Origin: Arthrobacter sp. TMP15
GTDB taxonomy: Bacteria > Actinomycetota > Actinomycetes > Actinomycetales > Micrococcaceae
DNA length: 64,000 bases
Assembly (NCBI RefSeq): GCF_039529835.1
Contig: NZ_CP154262.1
Span: forward strand, 1,922,001-1,986,000
Direction of reading: 5' to 3'
Part shown: positions 38,651 to 48,336 of the stretch, piece by piece
Layout of the letters: each line of letters begins with the position of its first letter
Numbering within the stretch: the stretch's first letter is position 1
The notes under the pieces: generated by a model
The model's input: only the letters and a program-made list of their open reading frames with translations
What the model was told of the DNA's origin: nothing
The model's database searches: none
Program-made: the position numbers and the translations under genes

Positions 38651-39880
38651 CTAGTCCAGCAACGCCCTCGTGACAGCGTCACCCAAGAGACGTCCCTTCA
38701 GGGTGAGCACAAGTGTCCCGGCAAACGCTTTAATCGGATCTACCAGCTCCTGCGCGATGAGTCCCGCAACAGCTTTGCGTGCCGAAGCAGACAATGTCTT
38801 GATCTCCAGACCTTCCACTAATCGCGAAACCAGCATAATCCGTTCAACCTCGCGCGTCTGCGCATCGAGAGTTTCCCGGCCGGCAGCAGGGGATTCCCCT
38901 GCATCCAACCTAGTCGCATAGGCGGTTGGATGCTTGACATTCCACCAACGCACGCCACCCATGTGTGAGTGCGCTCCGGGTCCAATTCCCCACCAGTCAT
39001 CACCACGCCAGTAGGCCAGATTGTGCTGGCAAGCATCTTCCGGGGTTCTTGACCAATTACTGACCTCGTACCAGGACATTCCGGCTTCCTGAAACAGGGC
39101 GTCAGCAAGTTCATACTTGATGGCGTGATCGTCGTCGTCAATGTTTGGTACCTGCCCGCGACGTATCTGGGCTGCGAGCTTGGTGCCCTCTTCAACGATA
39201 AGTGAGTAGGCGGAAATATGGTCAGGGCAATAACTCAACGCTGTGCGTACCGAGGTTTCCCAATCCGCGACTGACTCCCCCGGCGTGCCATAAATCAAGT
39301 CCACGCTGACCTTCAGCCCCACCTCACGCGCCCAGGCGACTGCCTGCGGGACTCGCTCCGGTTTGTGTGTGCGGTCCAGCACCTTCAAAACATGGGGCAC
39401 AGCAGATTGCATGCCGAAAGAGACTCTGGTGAATCCGCCGTCGAACAGTTCCTGCAAGGACTCCCTGGTAACAGAATCCGGGTTGGCTTCGGTAGTCACC
39501 TCCGCGCCTGCCTCAAGCCCCCAGCGTGCGACGGCGGAATTCAGTACCCGGGTGAGGTCACCAGCGGGTAAAAGAGTAGGTGTGCCCCCGCCAAAGAAGA
39601 CTGTGCTCAGCTTGCGCTGCGGCATTCCGGAAGCGGCCATGGCAAGAGCCGCGAACTCCACCTCACGCACGGCAGTGGCTGCGTACGCATCTTGCGAGGC
39701 TCCCCCACCCAATTCCGTAGCCGTATAGGTGTTGAAATCGCAGTAACCGCAGCGCACAGCGCAAAAGGGTATGTGCGCGTACAAACTGAACTTGCGATTC
39801 TGCACGCCGACGGCAGCTTGCGCGGGCAGGATCCCGTCGGCCGGAGCAGGGTCTCCGAGGGGTAAAGCGCTGGGTGTCAC
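38651..39880 (-). CDS. hemW: Radical SAM protein HemW (coproporphyrinogen oxidase-like)
   Basis: Radical SAM enzyme of 409 residues. The cluster motif [10 protein letters not shown] is near residue 38-47, with [13 protein letters not shown] following. Members with the CxxxCxxC pattern and this C-terminal HemW domain bind haem and act as haem chaperones; they were earlier called oxygen-independent coproporphyrinogen oxidase but lack that activity. The GTG start overlaps the lepA stop in a GTGA, so it is translated with lepA, a common bacterial pair. Confidence 0.92.
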   Translation of the reverse strand: MTPSALPLGDPAPADGILPAQAAVGVQNRKFSLYAHIPFCAVRCGYCDFNTYTATELGGGASQDAYAATAVREVEFAALAMAASGMPQRKLSTVFFGGGTPTLLPAGDLTRVLNSAVARWGLEAGAEVTTEANPDSVTRESLQELFDGGFTRVSFGMQSAVPHVLKVLDRTHKPERVPQAVAWAREVGLKVSVDLIYGTPGESVADWETSVRTALSYCPDHISAYSLIVEEGTKLAAQIRRGQVPNIDDDDHAIKYELADALFQEAGMSWYEVSNWSRTPEDACQHNLAYWRGDDWWGIGPGAHSHMGGVRWWNVKHPTAYATRLDAGESPAAGRETLDAQTREVERIMLVSRLVEGLEIKTLSASARKAVAGLIAQELVDPIKAFAGTLVLTLKGRLLGDAVTRALLD

Positions 39881-41733
39881 TTCTTTGACTTGTCCTTGGG
39901 TGCTTCGGCAGTTGTCAGTGCGGCAATGAACGCTTCCTGGGGAACCTCAACACGGCCCACCATCTTCATGCGTTTCTTGCCTTCCTTCTGCTTTTCAAGC
40001 AGTTTGCGCTTACGCGAGATGTCGCCGCCGTAACATTTGGCCAAGACGTCCTTTCGGATGGCCCGGATACTTTCCCGGGCGATGATGCGCGCTCCAATGG
40101 CCGCCTGAATTGGCACCTCGAACTGCTGACGAGGGATGAGCTCACGTAGTTTCCCCGTCATCATGACACCGTAGGCATACGCCTTATCTCGGTGAGTGAT
40201 GGCACTAAAAGCATCGACCTGCTCGCCCTGCAACAGAATGTCTACCTTGACCAGATCGGCGGCCTGATCGCCGTCGGCCTTCCAGTCCAGCGAGCCATAT
40301 CCACGAGTTTTGGACTTTAAAATATCAAAGAAATCAAACACGATCTCGGCCAGTGGCAGTCTGTACCGGATTTCAACGCGATCCTCGGAGAGGTAGTCCA
40401 TGCCGCCGAGGATGCCACGGCGACTCTGGCACAGCTCCATGATCGCACCAACAAATTCCGTTGGGGCCAGAATGGTGGCCGCCACCATCGGTTCGCGTAC
40501 TTCAGCAATTTTCCCTGCCGGGTATTCGCTGGGGTTCGTCACATGGACTAGTTTCTTATCCTCAAGAGTTACCTCGTACTCCACGTTCGGAGCAGTCGAG
40601 ATCAAATCCAGGTTGTGTTCGCGCTCAAGACGTTCACGGGTGATTTCCAAGTGCAGCAAGCCAAGGAAACCAACTCGGAACCCAAAACCAAGAGCCGCGG
40701 AGGTTTCCGGTTCATAGATGAGGGCAGCATCATTGAGCATGAGCTTCTCAAGTGCATCCCGCAGCACCGGATAATCTGTGCCGTCCATGGGGTATAAACC
40801 CGAGAACACCATGGGTTTGGCTTCCTGATAACCAGGCAACGATTGCGTTGCCGGCTTGTGGAACGTAGTAACGGTGTCGCCCACCTTAGATAGGCGCACA
40901 TCTTTCACACCAGTAATGAGGTACCCCACTTCGCCAACGCCCAAGCCCTTGGAAGGTTTCGGTTCCGGTGAGCTGACACCAATTTCCAGGAGTTCGTGCG
41001 TAGCACGTGTGGACATCATCTGGATTTTCTCGCGCGGACTCAGGCTGCCATCGATGACTCGAACATACGTGACAACGCCACGGTAAGTGTCATAGACCGA
41101 GTCGAAAATCATGGCCCGTGCCGGAGCATCGGGGTCACCCACGGGAGCTGGTAAGTCCCGAACAATAAGATCCAGCAGGGCCTCAACGCCGACCCCGGTT
41201 TTACCTGAGACCATCAACACGTCTTCGGGTTTTCCACCAATGAGATTCGCCAGTTCCAACGCATACTTTTCTGGCTGCGCGGCAGGCAGATCAATTTTGT
41301 TCAAAACCGGAATGATCGTGAGGTTGTTCTCCATGGCCAGGTATAGGTTCGCCAAAGTCTGGGCCTCGATGCCTTGCGCAGCATCCACAAGTAAAATGGC
41401 ACCTTCACACGCAGCCAACGAACGCGATACTTCGTAGGTGAAGTCAACGTGTCCAGGGGTGTCGATCATATTCAGGCAATAGGCCGTACCGTCCACTTCC
41501 CATGGGATGCGCACTGCTTGGGACTTGATGGTGATGCCGCGTTCGCGCTCAATGTCCATGCGGTCAAGATATTGCGCCTTCATGTCACGCTGCTGAACCA
41601 CTCCGGTGAGCTGGAGCATCCGATCGGCCAGGGTTGATTTACCGTGGTCAATGTGCGCGATGATGCAGAAATTCCTGATGATCGCCGGATCGGTCGCGGC
41701 GGGCACCGGGGCAGTGCGGGCCATGGGTGACAC
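39877..41733 (-). CDS. lepA: Elongation factor 4 (LepA)
   Basis: Translational GTPase that acts in ribosome assembly or back-translocation, 618 residues. G1 AHIDHGKST, switch [11 protein letters not shown]4 NKID and the LepA-specific C-terminal domain (ending [17 protein letters not shown]) are seen. The GTG at 41733 has AAGGAA about 6 bases upstream; an ATG three codons later is the alternative. Confidence 0.96.
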   Translation of the reverse strand: MSPMARTAPVPAATDPAIIRNFCIIAHIDHGKSTLADRMLQLTGVVQQRDMKAQYLDRMDIERERGITIKSQAVRIPWEVDGTAYCLNMIDTPGHVDFTYEVSRSLAACEGAILLVDAAQGIEAQTLANLYLAMENNLTIIPVLNKIDLPAAQPEKYALELANLIGGKPEDVLMVSGKTGVGVEALLDLIVRDLPAPVGDPDAPARAMIFDSVYDTYRGVVTYVRVIDGSLSPREKIQMMSTRATHELLEIGVSSPEPKPSKGLGVGEVGYLITGVKDVRLSKVGDTVTTFHKPATQSLPGYQEAKPMVFSGLYPMDGTDYPVLRDALEKLMLNDAALIYEPETSAALGFGFRVGFLGLLHLEITRERLEREHNLDLISTAPNVEYEVTLEDKKLVHVTNPSEYPAGKIAEVREPMVAATILAPTEFVGAIMELCQSRRGILGGMDYLSEDRVEIRYRLPLAEIVFDFFDILKSKTRGYGSLDWKADGDQAADLVKVDILLQGEQVDAFSAITHRDKAYAYGVMMTGKLRELIPRQQFEVPIQAAIGARIIARESIRAIRKDVLAKCYGGDISRKRKLLEKQKEGKKRMKMVGRVEVPQEAFIAALTTAEAPKDKSKK

Positions 41734-41975
41734 TAGTGTTCCTTACTGTTGCGTGAGCGCAGGGACAGCGGTGGAATCACCGAACCGTGCAGGAGGTTGC
41801 GTCCGCACGTTCCACGTCGGACACTCATTGCCATCAAGTCTGCCATGAATACGTGCCGGGCACAGAACTGACGGGCCAAGCCAAGCCACCGGTTCACGTG
41901 CGATTATGCGTCATCACTGCAAGATACGCTCCCAGTTCAGCCCAAAGAGGCTCTCTTGTCGATACTGTAGAAACC

Positions 41976-42551
41976 ATGCCAACCACATCCGAGCGCATTT
42001 TCCGTCTCCTCCGTTCACTGACGGGCTCACTGTTAAAGCCCGGCAAATCATTGCCTCCCAGCGGCAAGCCAAGCAGCTCTAGACGCACCACGCCAAGGGT
42101 CAAGCAGGCGGCGCCTTCGGCGTCGAACGGTGTTTTCACTGGACTTAGTGCACCATATCCAGGAGATTTCAATGGAAGCTCCACCGTAAGCTACTCCCCC
42201 GAAATTGACGGCGCTGCTGACCCCGGAGAGATCGTATGGACATGGGTACCGTATGAGGAGGATTACAACCAAGGCAAAGACAGGCCAGTCTTGGTAGTTG
42301 GCAAATCTGGAAAGCGACTACTGGCACTCATGCTCACCAGCAAGGATCACAGCAATGACCGGCGCGCCGACTTGGATTACATTGACATTGGTACCGGCGC
42401 CTGGGATAAACAAGGCCGGCCCAGCGAAGTGAAGTTGGATCGGATCCTGCAGGTCTCCCCAGCCGACATGCGCCGCGAGGGGGCGATCCTTGACGCTAAA
42501 CGTTTTGCCGTGGTGGCCTCTGCTCTGAGAAAGCAGCACGGTTGGAAGTAA
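41976..42551 (+). CDS. PemK/MazF-like protein
   Basis: About 191 residues. The C-terminal two thirds fit the PemK/MazF fold: DPGEIVWTWVPYEEDYNQGK, DRPVLVVG, LALMLTSKDH and a C-terminal helix. Classical MazF toxins are about 110 residues and are paired with an antitoxin; here an N-terminal Ser/Pro/Lys-rich tail of about 80 residues is present and no antitoxin gene is adjacent. It sits between lepA and rpsT. Either an mRNA-cleaving toxin without a partner or a domesticated housekeeping member; I favour the second but cannot tell from sequence. Confidence 0.75.
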   Translation: MPTTSERIFRLLRSLTGSLLKPGKSLPPSGKPSSSRRTTPRVKQAAPSASNGVFTGLSAPYPGDFNGSSTVSYSPEIDGAADPGEIVWTWVPYEEDYNQGKDRPVLVVGKSGKRLLALMLTSKDHSNDRRADLDYIDIGTGAWDKQGRPSEVKLDRILQVSPADMRREGAILDAKRFAVVASALRKQHGWK

Positions 42552-42730
42552 GCAAGACGGATACAGCACGGGAATCTGATAAGATTTATCACTGTGTGTG
42601 TTCGTGCAGGTCGGCGGACACAACAGCTTGACCTGACGTTCACCATAATTCGAGCATCCCCACGCCGCTGTCAACGGTCAAGCTACGCCCTCTACGACCG
42701 AATTTACGTATCAAAAGAGAGTTAAACAAC

Positions 42731-42991
42731 GTGGCTAATATTAAGTCCCAGAAGAAGCGCATCCTCACTAACGAGAAGGCGCGTCAGCGCAATCTTGCGG
42801 TCCGCTCAGGAGTCAAGACCGCCATCCGCGCAGTTAACACTGCCGTGGCCGCTGGCGATAAGGATGCAGCTACGGCTGCACTGGTGAATGCAGGCCGCAA
42901 GCTGGACAAGGCTGTCGGCAAAGGCGTCTTGCACGCTAACAATGCTGCCAACCGCAAGTCAGCCATCTCCAAGAAGGTTAACGCCATCTAA
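42731..42991 (+). CDS. rpsT: 30S ribosomal protein S20
   Basis: Primary-binding small-subunit protein of 86 residues, rich in Lys, Arg and Ala: [20 protein letters not shown] at the start and [19 protein letters not shown] at the end. GTG start at 42731; AAAGAGAG lies upstream. A leader of around 140 bases precedes it after a possible -10 TAAGAT near 42577. It is followed by a strong terminator. Confidence 0.97.
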   Translation: MANIKSQKKRILTNEKARQRNLAVRSGVKTAIRAVNTAVAAGDKDAATAALVNAGRKLDKAVGKGVLHANNAANRKSAISKKVNAI

Positions 42992-43019
42992 GAGAAGCTG
43001 ATCTGCTTCGCAACGCTGA

Positions 43020-43057
43020 CGAAGGGACCCCACCATTTGGTGGGGTCCCTTCGTGTT
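43020..43057 (+). terminator. Rho-independent terminator after rpsT
   Basis: GAAGGGACCCCACC pairs perfectly with GGTGGGGTCCCTTC around ATTT, with a short GTGTTT tail. It begins 29 bases after the rpsT stop. Confidence 0.9.
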
Positions 43058-43115
43058 TAGCGGGTCAGTTCTAACAGGAGAGCACTCACAGGCGAGTACT
43101 CAAAGGCTGGGGCCA

Positions 43116-43153
43116 ACAGGCTAGGGCCCACAGGCTAGGGCCCACAGGCTAGG
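43116..43153. repeat. 14-bp tandem repeat ending in the holA stop codon
   Basis: ACAGGCTAGGGCCC is repeated at 43116-43129 and 43130-43143, with a 10-base partial copy at 43144-43153. The last copy holds the stop codon of holA (CTA on the plus strand at 43149-43151), so the array lies just past the gene's end. Confidence 0.8.
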
Positions 43154-44192
43154 GACGCGCCGCCGTGGCGATGACTGTCACAGCATGTTCCACCGCATAC
43201 ACCGGATCCTTTGCTGCGCCCTTAACCTGGGCGTCGGCTTCGGCCAAAACCTTGATGGCAGTTATCAAAGCCGCACCGCTCCAGTGTCCTGCATCCCGAC
43301 GGGCCGAATCCACCTGCCAGGGAGACATGCCGAGGTCCCGGGCCAACTGGGCCGAACTACCCCGCAGTGAAAACACCTTGGCAACCTGGCGCACCTTCAT
43401 TGCCAGGGCACCCACCAAGGGAACGGGATCCACGCCTGTTGCCAGTGCGTGCCTCAGCGTTGACAAGGCAACGGGGGCATTGCCAGCCAGGGCCGCGTCT
43501 GCCACGCGGAACGCAGTTGCTTCTACCCGGCCACCGTAATACTTATCGACGTCGTCGGTGCTGACCGTCCCCGTAGTATCGGCAATCAGCTGTGAGCACG
43601 CGGCAGCCAGCTCGGACAGACTTGCTCCAACTGCTGCAACCAATCCACGAACGGCTTGGGCGTCGATCCGCCTCCGGGCAAGGGAGAACTCTGCACTGAC
43701 AAATTGGGTCTTTTCCGCGTCCTTCTTCAACGGCTGGCATTCGATCCGGGTAGCACCCACAACTTTCAAGGCGTCCAAGAGTTTCTTACCGCGAGTACCC
43801 CCACCATGGGCTAGCACAAGCGTAACGTCCGGAGCGGGGTCCTTGATGTATGTCAGGGCATCCAGCAGAAAATCATCATTCATGGTGGCAAGTGCACCCA
43901 CTTCGATTAATTTCGGTTCGCTAAACAGTGATGGGCTGGCAACCATGCCCAGCTGACCGGCTGTGTAATGAGCGGCATCAAGGGAGGTCAGTTCCAACTC
44001 CGGGTTTTTCTCCCGTAATTTCTTGCGCACATCATCCACAGCCCGACTAGCAATAAAATCTTCGGGACCAAAGAGTAGCACCACTGGTGCTAGCGGAACG
44101 TCTCGCCAATCAGCACTATTTGTGGAGCGCTGTGTGGTTCTAGCTCCTTGGGTTGCTCTCGGTGCTGGGCTCACTGGTATGTTCCTGTCCAT
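43149..44192 (-). CDS. holA: DNA polymerase III subunit delta
   Basis: Clamp-loader subunit that opens the beta clamp, about 347 residues. It has the N-terminal AAA-like domain (PVVLLFGPEDFIASRAVDDV), the FSEPKLIEV region, and the C-terminal helical collar domain (SWQVDSARR-like GMSPWQVDSARRDAG). The ATG at 44192 begins a tail of about 30 residues rich in Ala, Arg and Thr before the domain; the frame extends to 44315 but is unlikely to be used. It follows comEC by 76 bases, the normal actinobacterial order comEA-comEC-holA. Confidence 0.92.
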   Translation of the reverse strand: MDRNIPVSPAPRATQGARTTQRSTNSADWRDVPLAPVVLLFGPEDFIASRAVDDVRKKLREKNPELELTSLDAAHYTAGQLGMVASPSLFSEPKLIEVGALATMNDDFLLDALTYIKDPAPDVTLVLAHGGGTRGKKLLDALKVVGATRIECQPLKKDAEKTQFVSAEFSLARRRIDAQAVRGLVAAVGASLSELAAACSQLIADTTGTVSTDDVDKYYGGRVEATAFRVADAALAGNAPVALSTLRHALATGVDPVPLVGALAMKVRQVAKVFSLRGSSAQLARDLGMSPWQVDSARRDAGHWSGAALITAIKVLAEADAQVKGAAKDPVYAVEHAVTVIATAARP

Positions 44193-44268
44193 GCTGTATT
44201 CACAGCGTCTACTCTGCCACCCCTGCGCAGTATTCCCTATCCGCCCTTGCAGTATATCCGCGCCCTGT

Positions 44269-46125
44269 TCACAACCGAAGAACAGCTGCTGTCCACCACG
44301 CTGTTGTTGCCGCAACGAGGGTCACCAATACTCCAAAAACAAATCGTTTTGGCACAAAATGATCAATACAACCCAGTAGTCTCGTTTGAAGAACCGCTAC
44401 TCGCTGCGTCTGGACAATACTAAACAAACAGGCCAATACTGCCATGTTCAAAACTGCCATGAGGATCACTCCCTGTGGACCTTCCGGCCAAGGAAGACTG
44501 GCTGCCGGCAGGGCTGACATTGTGCGCGCCACCCAACCAACCCACCAAGCGCCCGATCCACTAATGGCAGCACACAGCGCACCCACTGGTGGCAATATAG
44601 CCGCGCTGACCATGCCCAGGGTTCCCACAGTCGTCACCAGGGCCACAACAGGGGCGGCAAGCATGTTGGCAGGAATAGTGTACGGCGTGAGCCGAGCCTG
44701 CAGAAGGACAATGACAGGTGCACAGAACAGTTGTGCGGAAAGTGGAATAGCCACTGCCTGGGCAAGCCAGAGCGGCATCAGCACCGAAAGCCAACCCACA
44801 CAGCGTCGGCCAACCAGATGTAGCCCCAAGGTAGCCAGCACTGACAGGATGAACGCATAGTCCACGGCAAGCCACGGATCAGCCAGAATCAGCACCAGAA
44901 TACTTGCCGATAGCAGGGCACCAACACGTTTTGGCCGACCACTCAAGATAGCCATGGCTCCCATGGCACCCATAACGGCAGCCCGCAACACACTGGGATC
45001 AGGTCCAACCAGCAAAACGAACACCAGAAGTCCCGCACCGGAGACACCTATAGCAAGGAGTTGAGGCGTTCGCATAGAACGCAAGGCAAGCATCAGCGAG
45101 GCCAATACGAGTGTGCAGTTTGCGCCGCTGACGGCGGTCAGATGTGTCAATCCCACGGTTTTCATGGCGTCGTTGAGCTCGCTGTTCATACCGCCTCGGT
45201 CACCCATGACCATACCGGGCAGGAGTCCGGCAGTGTCTTTTGAATGGGTATCCCAGACACCGTGAACCGCCGATACCCACGCTTTCCGAATGGCGGCGAG
45301 CGAACGTTGGGCCCAACCTTTGGCAGCCGCCTGTGACTGTGGCCCCGTTGTAGGGTGCAGGATTCCAGAGACTTTCACGCGCGCCTGCGCAGGAGCAATT
45401 CTTCCAGCTGTATCCGCCCGATCCCCTGGTTTTAGTTGCGCCCAGCTTGTATCTGCCATGACTCTGACAGTCATTCTGCCGGTAAGTACGCGTTGATGGG
45501 CACTGGCGCGAACAACGAATGCGTCAAAGGTAACAATCGGTGGGCCGTTGGCCGAGTCCAGCGTTCTCGGAGTTGTTCCCACCTCAAGAGTGAGCACCCA
45601 ATCAGAACCGTCTGAGACCGCCAGTTCAAGTGGAGAGTTGGCGGCAGTGTAGATCCTTAAACCCGCAGACAGAAGCACGGCGAAGATGCACAGGCCAGCA
45701 AGCAGTACAGTGGGTCCGGATGCAGCAACGAAGGCAACGGGTACCCTCCATCCGTTCGGGCGGCGGTCCGTACGACTGAGCTTTGGACCGTTGCCTCGCG
45801 AGCCGTTCCGCACCAGCCATTGAACACTTGTGCTGACCAGCATTCCGCCACCTAAAACGATCACCCATACCAGGAGGATGCTCACCGGCGCTGCGATGGC
45901 GATGGCCGCTGTTGCCCAAGCAGCCACCACCGCAGGCAATAATCTGATGTCTGCACGGTGTGTTGGTTCCGCTGCGGCTTGCTCTGTATGGGCAGCAGCC
46001 AGCTTACGCTTCAGGTCTTCAACGTGCCGGCGCAGGCGCCAACGACGTCTTTTTGCCGGTTCGGAACCTACATCTCCCACAGCAGCTTTGGTAAAACGCG
46101 CCCACCGCGGCTCCCGCTCCCTCAT
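44269..46125 (-). CDS. comEC: ComEC/Rec2-type membrane protein, without the metallo-beta-lactamase domain
   Basis: Putative DNA-uptake channel of 618 residues. The N-terminal region is basic, followed by membrane helices, an OB-like outer domain (about 180-290) and the competence domain (about 300-560: LTHLTAVSGANCTLVLA, PSVLRAAVMGAMGAMAILSGR). Many ComEC proteins continue with a metallo-beta-lactamase nuclease-like domain of about 200 residues; here the frame ends at TGA after the last helix (WWTAAVLRL). Either a naturally short form or a loss; the following 76 bases show no remnant of it. Confidence 0.85.
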   Translation of the reverse strand: MREREPRWARFTKAAVGDVGSEPAKRRRWRLRRHVEDLKRKLAAAHTEQAAAEPTHRADIRLLPAVVAAWATAAIAIAAPVSILLVWVIVLGGGMLVSTSVQWLVRNGSRGNGPKLSRTDRRPNGWRVPVAFVAASGPTVLLAGLCIFAVLLSAGLRIYTAANSPLELAVSDGSDWVLTLEVGTTPRTLDSANGPPIVTFDAFVVRASAHQRVLTGRMTVRVMADTSWAQLKPGDRADTAGRIAPAQARVKVSGILHPTTGPQSQAAAKGWAQRSLAAIRKAWVSAVHGVWDTHSKDTAGLLPGMVMGDRGGMNSELNDAMKTVGLTHLTAVSGANCTLVLASLMLALRSMRTPQLLAIGVSGAGLLVFVLLVGPDPSVLRAAVMGAMGAMAILSGRPKRVGALLSASILVLILADPWLAVDYAFILSVLATLGLHLVGRRCVGWLSVLMPLWLAQAVAIPLSAQLFCAPVIVLLQARLTPYTIPANMLAAPVVALVTTVGTLGMVSAAILPPVGALCAAISGSGAWWVGWVARTMSALPAASLPWPEGPQGVILMAVLNMAVLACLFSIVQTQRVAVLQTRLLGCIDHFVPKRFVFGVLVTLVAATTAWWTAAVLRL

Positions 46126-46186
46126 GCTGCACGGCTCTTATGGCTAAGCCCATGTGGCTGCGCCGCAGTATTCCCGCGATGCGCGG

Positions 46187-47113
46187 TCATGACACTGTCA
46201 CCAAATCCCGAAGCCCCGCCAGCAATTTGGCCCCAATCCCACTCACGGCGTCCAAAGCATCTACAGAGGAATAGCGTCCGTGATCTGTGCGCCAAGCCAC
46301 TATCCTGTCAGCCAGCACCGGCCCAATACCGGGCAATTCGTCAAATTCTGCTGCCGTAGCGGTGTTGAGGTTTAGCAGTGGGGCACTGCCCACCCCTGGG
46401 TTGCCGAGAGGCTGTCCTACTGCTCCCGGCACATGAGCAGTTTCTGGCAGTTCCGCCACCCCCGGCTGTGCAGGCATGCTGGCCGCCTGCTCTTGCGTCA
46501 GAACGAGAATCTGCATACCGTCTATTAAGGGCGCTGCCAGGTTCAAGGCAGACAACTCGGCCGTGGGGAGAGCCCCGCCGGCAGCACCCAAAGCCTGGAA
46601 AATTCTCTTGCCCTGCTCCAGTACGAAAACTCCCGGATTCTTGACTGCGCCGACAACGTGGACCACGAGAGAATTCTGCGTCTGCTGTACGTCTAATCCT
46701 AAAGGTGCCCCGGGCGTTGATGCGGCGTCAGCTCCGGCACCAGTAGCTGGAATCGACGCACTTGCTCCAGCTGATGCTTTAGCCGCGTTCAATGACTCTT
46801 CTGAACTCACAGGGGCTGGGCCATCCATGGCAGGGACCGCGACTTTGCCGCCATGTTCAGTAGATAATTCGGCGGAGGCTACCTGCACCCCGGCCGATTC
46901 AATCCACAGTATCCCCAGGGTGGCAGCCATCATGGCCAACACCACTACTATGGCACGCAGAGAAATTACCCATCTGGGTCCCCGCAAGGGCAAGCGTGCG
47001 CCAACAACATGCGCGGTGTTTCTGGGCAAAGGCCCAGGCGAGTTAGACTCACCGCGGCCAGTGTTCTCAGGCCCGGTTGATCGCGTATTGAAGTCGTCGT
47101 TGGAACTACCCAT
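46187..47113 (-). CDS. comEA: ComEA family DNA-binding protein
   Basis: Membrane-anchored receptor for double-stranded DNA, 308 residues. A short cytoplasmic tail, one membrane helix (about 49-70), an Ala/Ser/Pro-rich linker, an SLBB domain (VVHVVGAVKNPGVFVL, about 149-200) and a helix-hairpin-helix pair at the C-terminus (LNLNTATAAEFDELPGIGPVLADRIV). It lies upstream of comEC, so the two probably form one unit. Confidence 0.93.
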   Translation of the reverse strand: MGSSNDDFNTRSTGPENTGRGESNSPGPLPRNTAHVVGARLPLRGPRWVISLRAIVVVLAMMAATLGILWIESAGVQVASAELSTEHGGKVAVPAMDGPAPVSSEESLNAAKASAGASASIPATGAGADAASTPGAPLGLDVQQTQNSLVVHVVGAVKNPGVFVLEQGKRIFQALGAAGGALPTAELSALNLAAPLIDGMQILVLTQEQAASMPAQPGVAELPETAHVPGAVGQPLGNPGVGSAPLLNLNTATAAEFDELPGIGPVLADRIVAWRTDHGRYSSVDALDAVSGIGAKLLAGLRDLVTVS

Positions 47114-47217
47114 AGGCTAACGGTAGGCCGAGGATCGCCCACCCCGGCGGTGCTTTACTTGATCTGTCCTAAATCTGTGCGTAACTCATATTTTGTGCGC
47201 CGCTGTGGAGGAAAAGG

Positions 47218-48240
47218 TTAGTGCAGACCGGCTAATGGATAGTCGGGGTTCTGGATGTCCGGGGCGGCAGGAGCGTCCGCAACAACCACAACTAGTACGC
47301 CAAGGCCTGCATGGGCGGCCAGTACTGCGGGCAGACGCGTGAGAGTCACAGCAGCCAAACCGGGAAAGCGTACCGCCAAAGAATCCCCGAGTTTTCGGCC
47401 CTGGATCTCGTTGCCAAAATAGTGGACGCTAATCTGGGTGGCTTCATCCCCCCTTGCCGCGATATTCCCAGCTGCCAATGCTTCCAATCGAGCGATGGCT
47501 CTCGCCGCAGAGCGCACTTTTTCCAAGGGGACCACGGCGCCGTCCCTTATCCCCAGGATCGGTTTGATATCCAAAACTGTTCCCAGCCATGAAGATGCCA
47601 TACTGATCCGTCCACCTCGACGAAGCTGCTCCAAACTAGGAACGTAAAAATAGACTGACGTTCCCACCACCGCCGCATGGGCAGCGGCCACAACCTCATC
47701 CGCCCCCGCACCGTGGGCAGCGGCAGAAAGTGCTGCCTGGACACCTCTGCCCTGTCCCATTCCCACAGTCCCAGAGTCAACGACGTGGACAGGGATCTGG
47801 ACGCGGTCAGCACCTATCTGGGCGGCATCGAAGGTACCCGAAAGTTTGGTTGAAATATGCAACGACACCACCGCGTCAAAGCCTGCGTCAGCGGCGGCCT
47901 TGTACGCGCGCTCGAACTGCCCGGGCGATGGCCTCGATGTTTTCACTGACTTGCCCGCAGCCAAAGCCAGCGAAATATGCGTTTCCAGTTCTGCATCATC
48001 GTCTGAATAAACATTCTCGCCAATAATAACCGGCATAGGCACCACGTTCAGGTACCCGTTCTCGGCAAACTTAAGTACCCACTCAGGAGGCAGCGCTGCA
48101 GCCGAATCAGTGACGATGGCGATTGCCGGCCGCGGTGGTCCTGGAGTCTCATCGGCATCCGGTGTTTGCCCGATGGTTTTGGGAAGGAGACGTTGGAGAT
48201 GTTGGAGCAGCCACGCACCTGCTGGCGTTTTCGTAGTCAC
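47218..48240 (-). CDS. DegV family fatty-acid-binding protein
   Basis: About 340 residues with a proline-rich N-terminal extension of 40 residues before the DegV fold. AIVTDSAAALPPEW and the HISTKLSGTFDAAQ motif are the family's lipid-contact stretches. DegV (FakB-like) proteins bind a fatty acid and present it to a kinase (FakA); no FakA/DAK gene is seen here. GTG start at 48240. It lies between leuS and comEA on the same strand, separated from leuS by a terminator. Confidence 0.9.
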   Translation of the reverse strand: MTTKTPAGAWLLQHLQRLLPKTIGQTPDADETPGPPRPAIAIVTDSAAALPPEWVLKFAENGYLNVVPMPVIIGENVYSDDDAELETHISLALAAGKSVKTSRPSPGQFERAYKAAADAGFDAVVSLHISTKLSGTFDAAQIGADRVQIPVHVVDSGTVGMGQGRGVQAALSAAAHGAGADEVVAAAHAAVVGTSVYFYVPSLEQLRRGGRISMASSWLGTVLDIKPILGIRDGAVVPLEKVRSAARAIARLEALAAGNIAARGDEATQISVHYFGNEIQGRKLGDSLAVRFPGLAAVTLTRLPAVLAAHAGLGVLVVVVADAPAAPDIQNPDYPLAGLH

Positions 48241-48282
48241 AGCTTCCCTTCCCTTAAACAGTCCTTGGGCGTTCCTGACAAA

Positions 48283-48315
48283 AGTGCCTTCCCTGCCTCT
48301 GGCAGGGAAGGCACT
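48283..48315 (-). terminator. Rho-independent terminator after leuS
   Basis: AGTGCCTTCCCTGCC (48283-48297) pairs perfectly with GGCAGGGAAGGCACT (48301-48315) around TCT. On the minus strand it is followed by TTTGTC. Confidence 0.88.
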
Positions 48316-48336
48316 AACAAGCAGTGGCTCTCCCCG

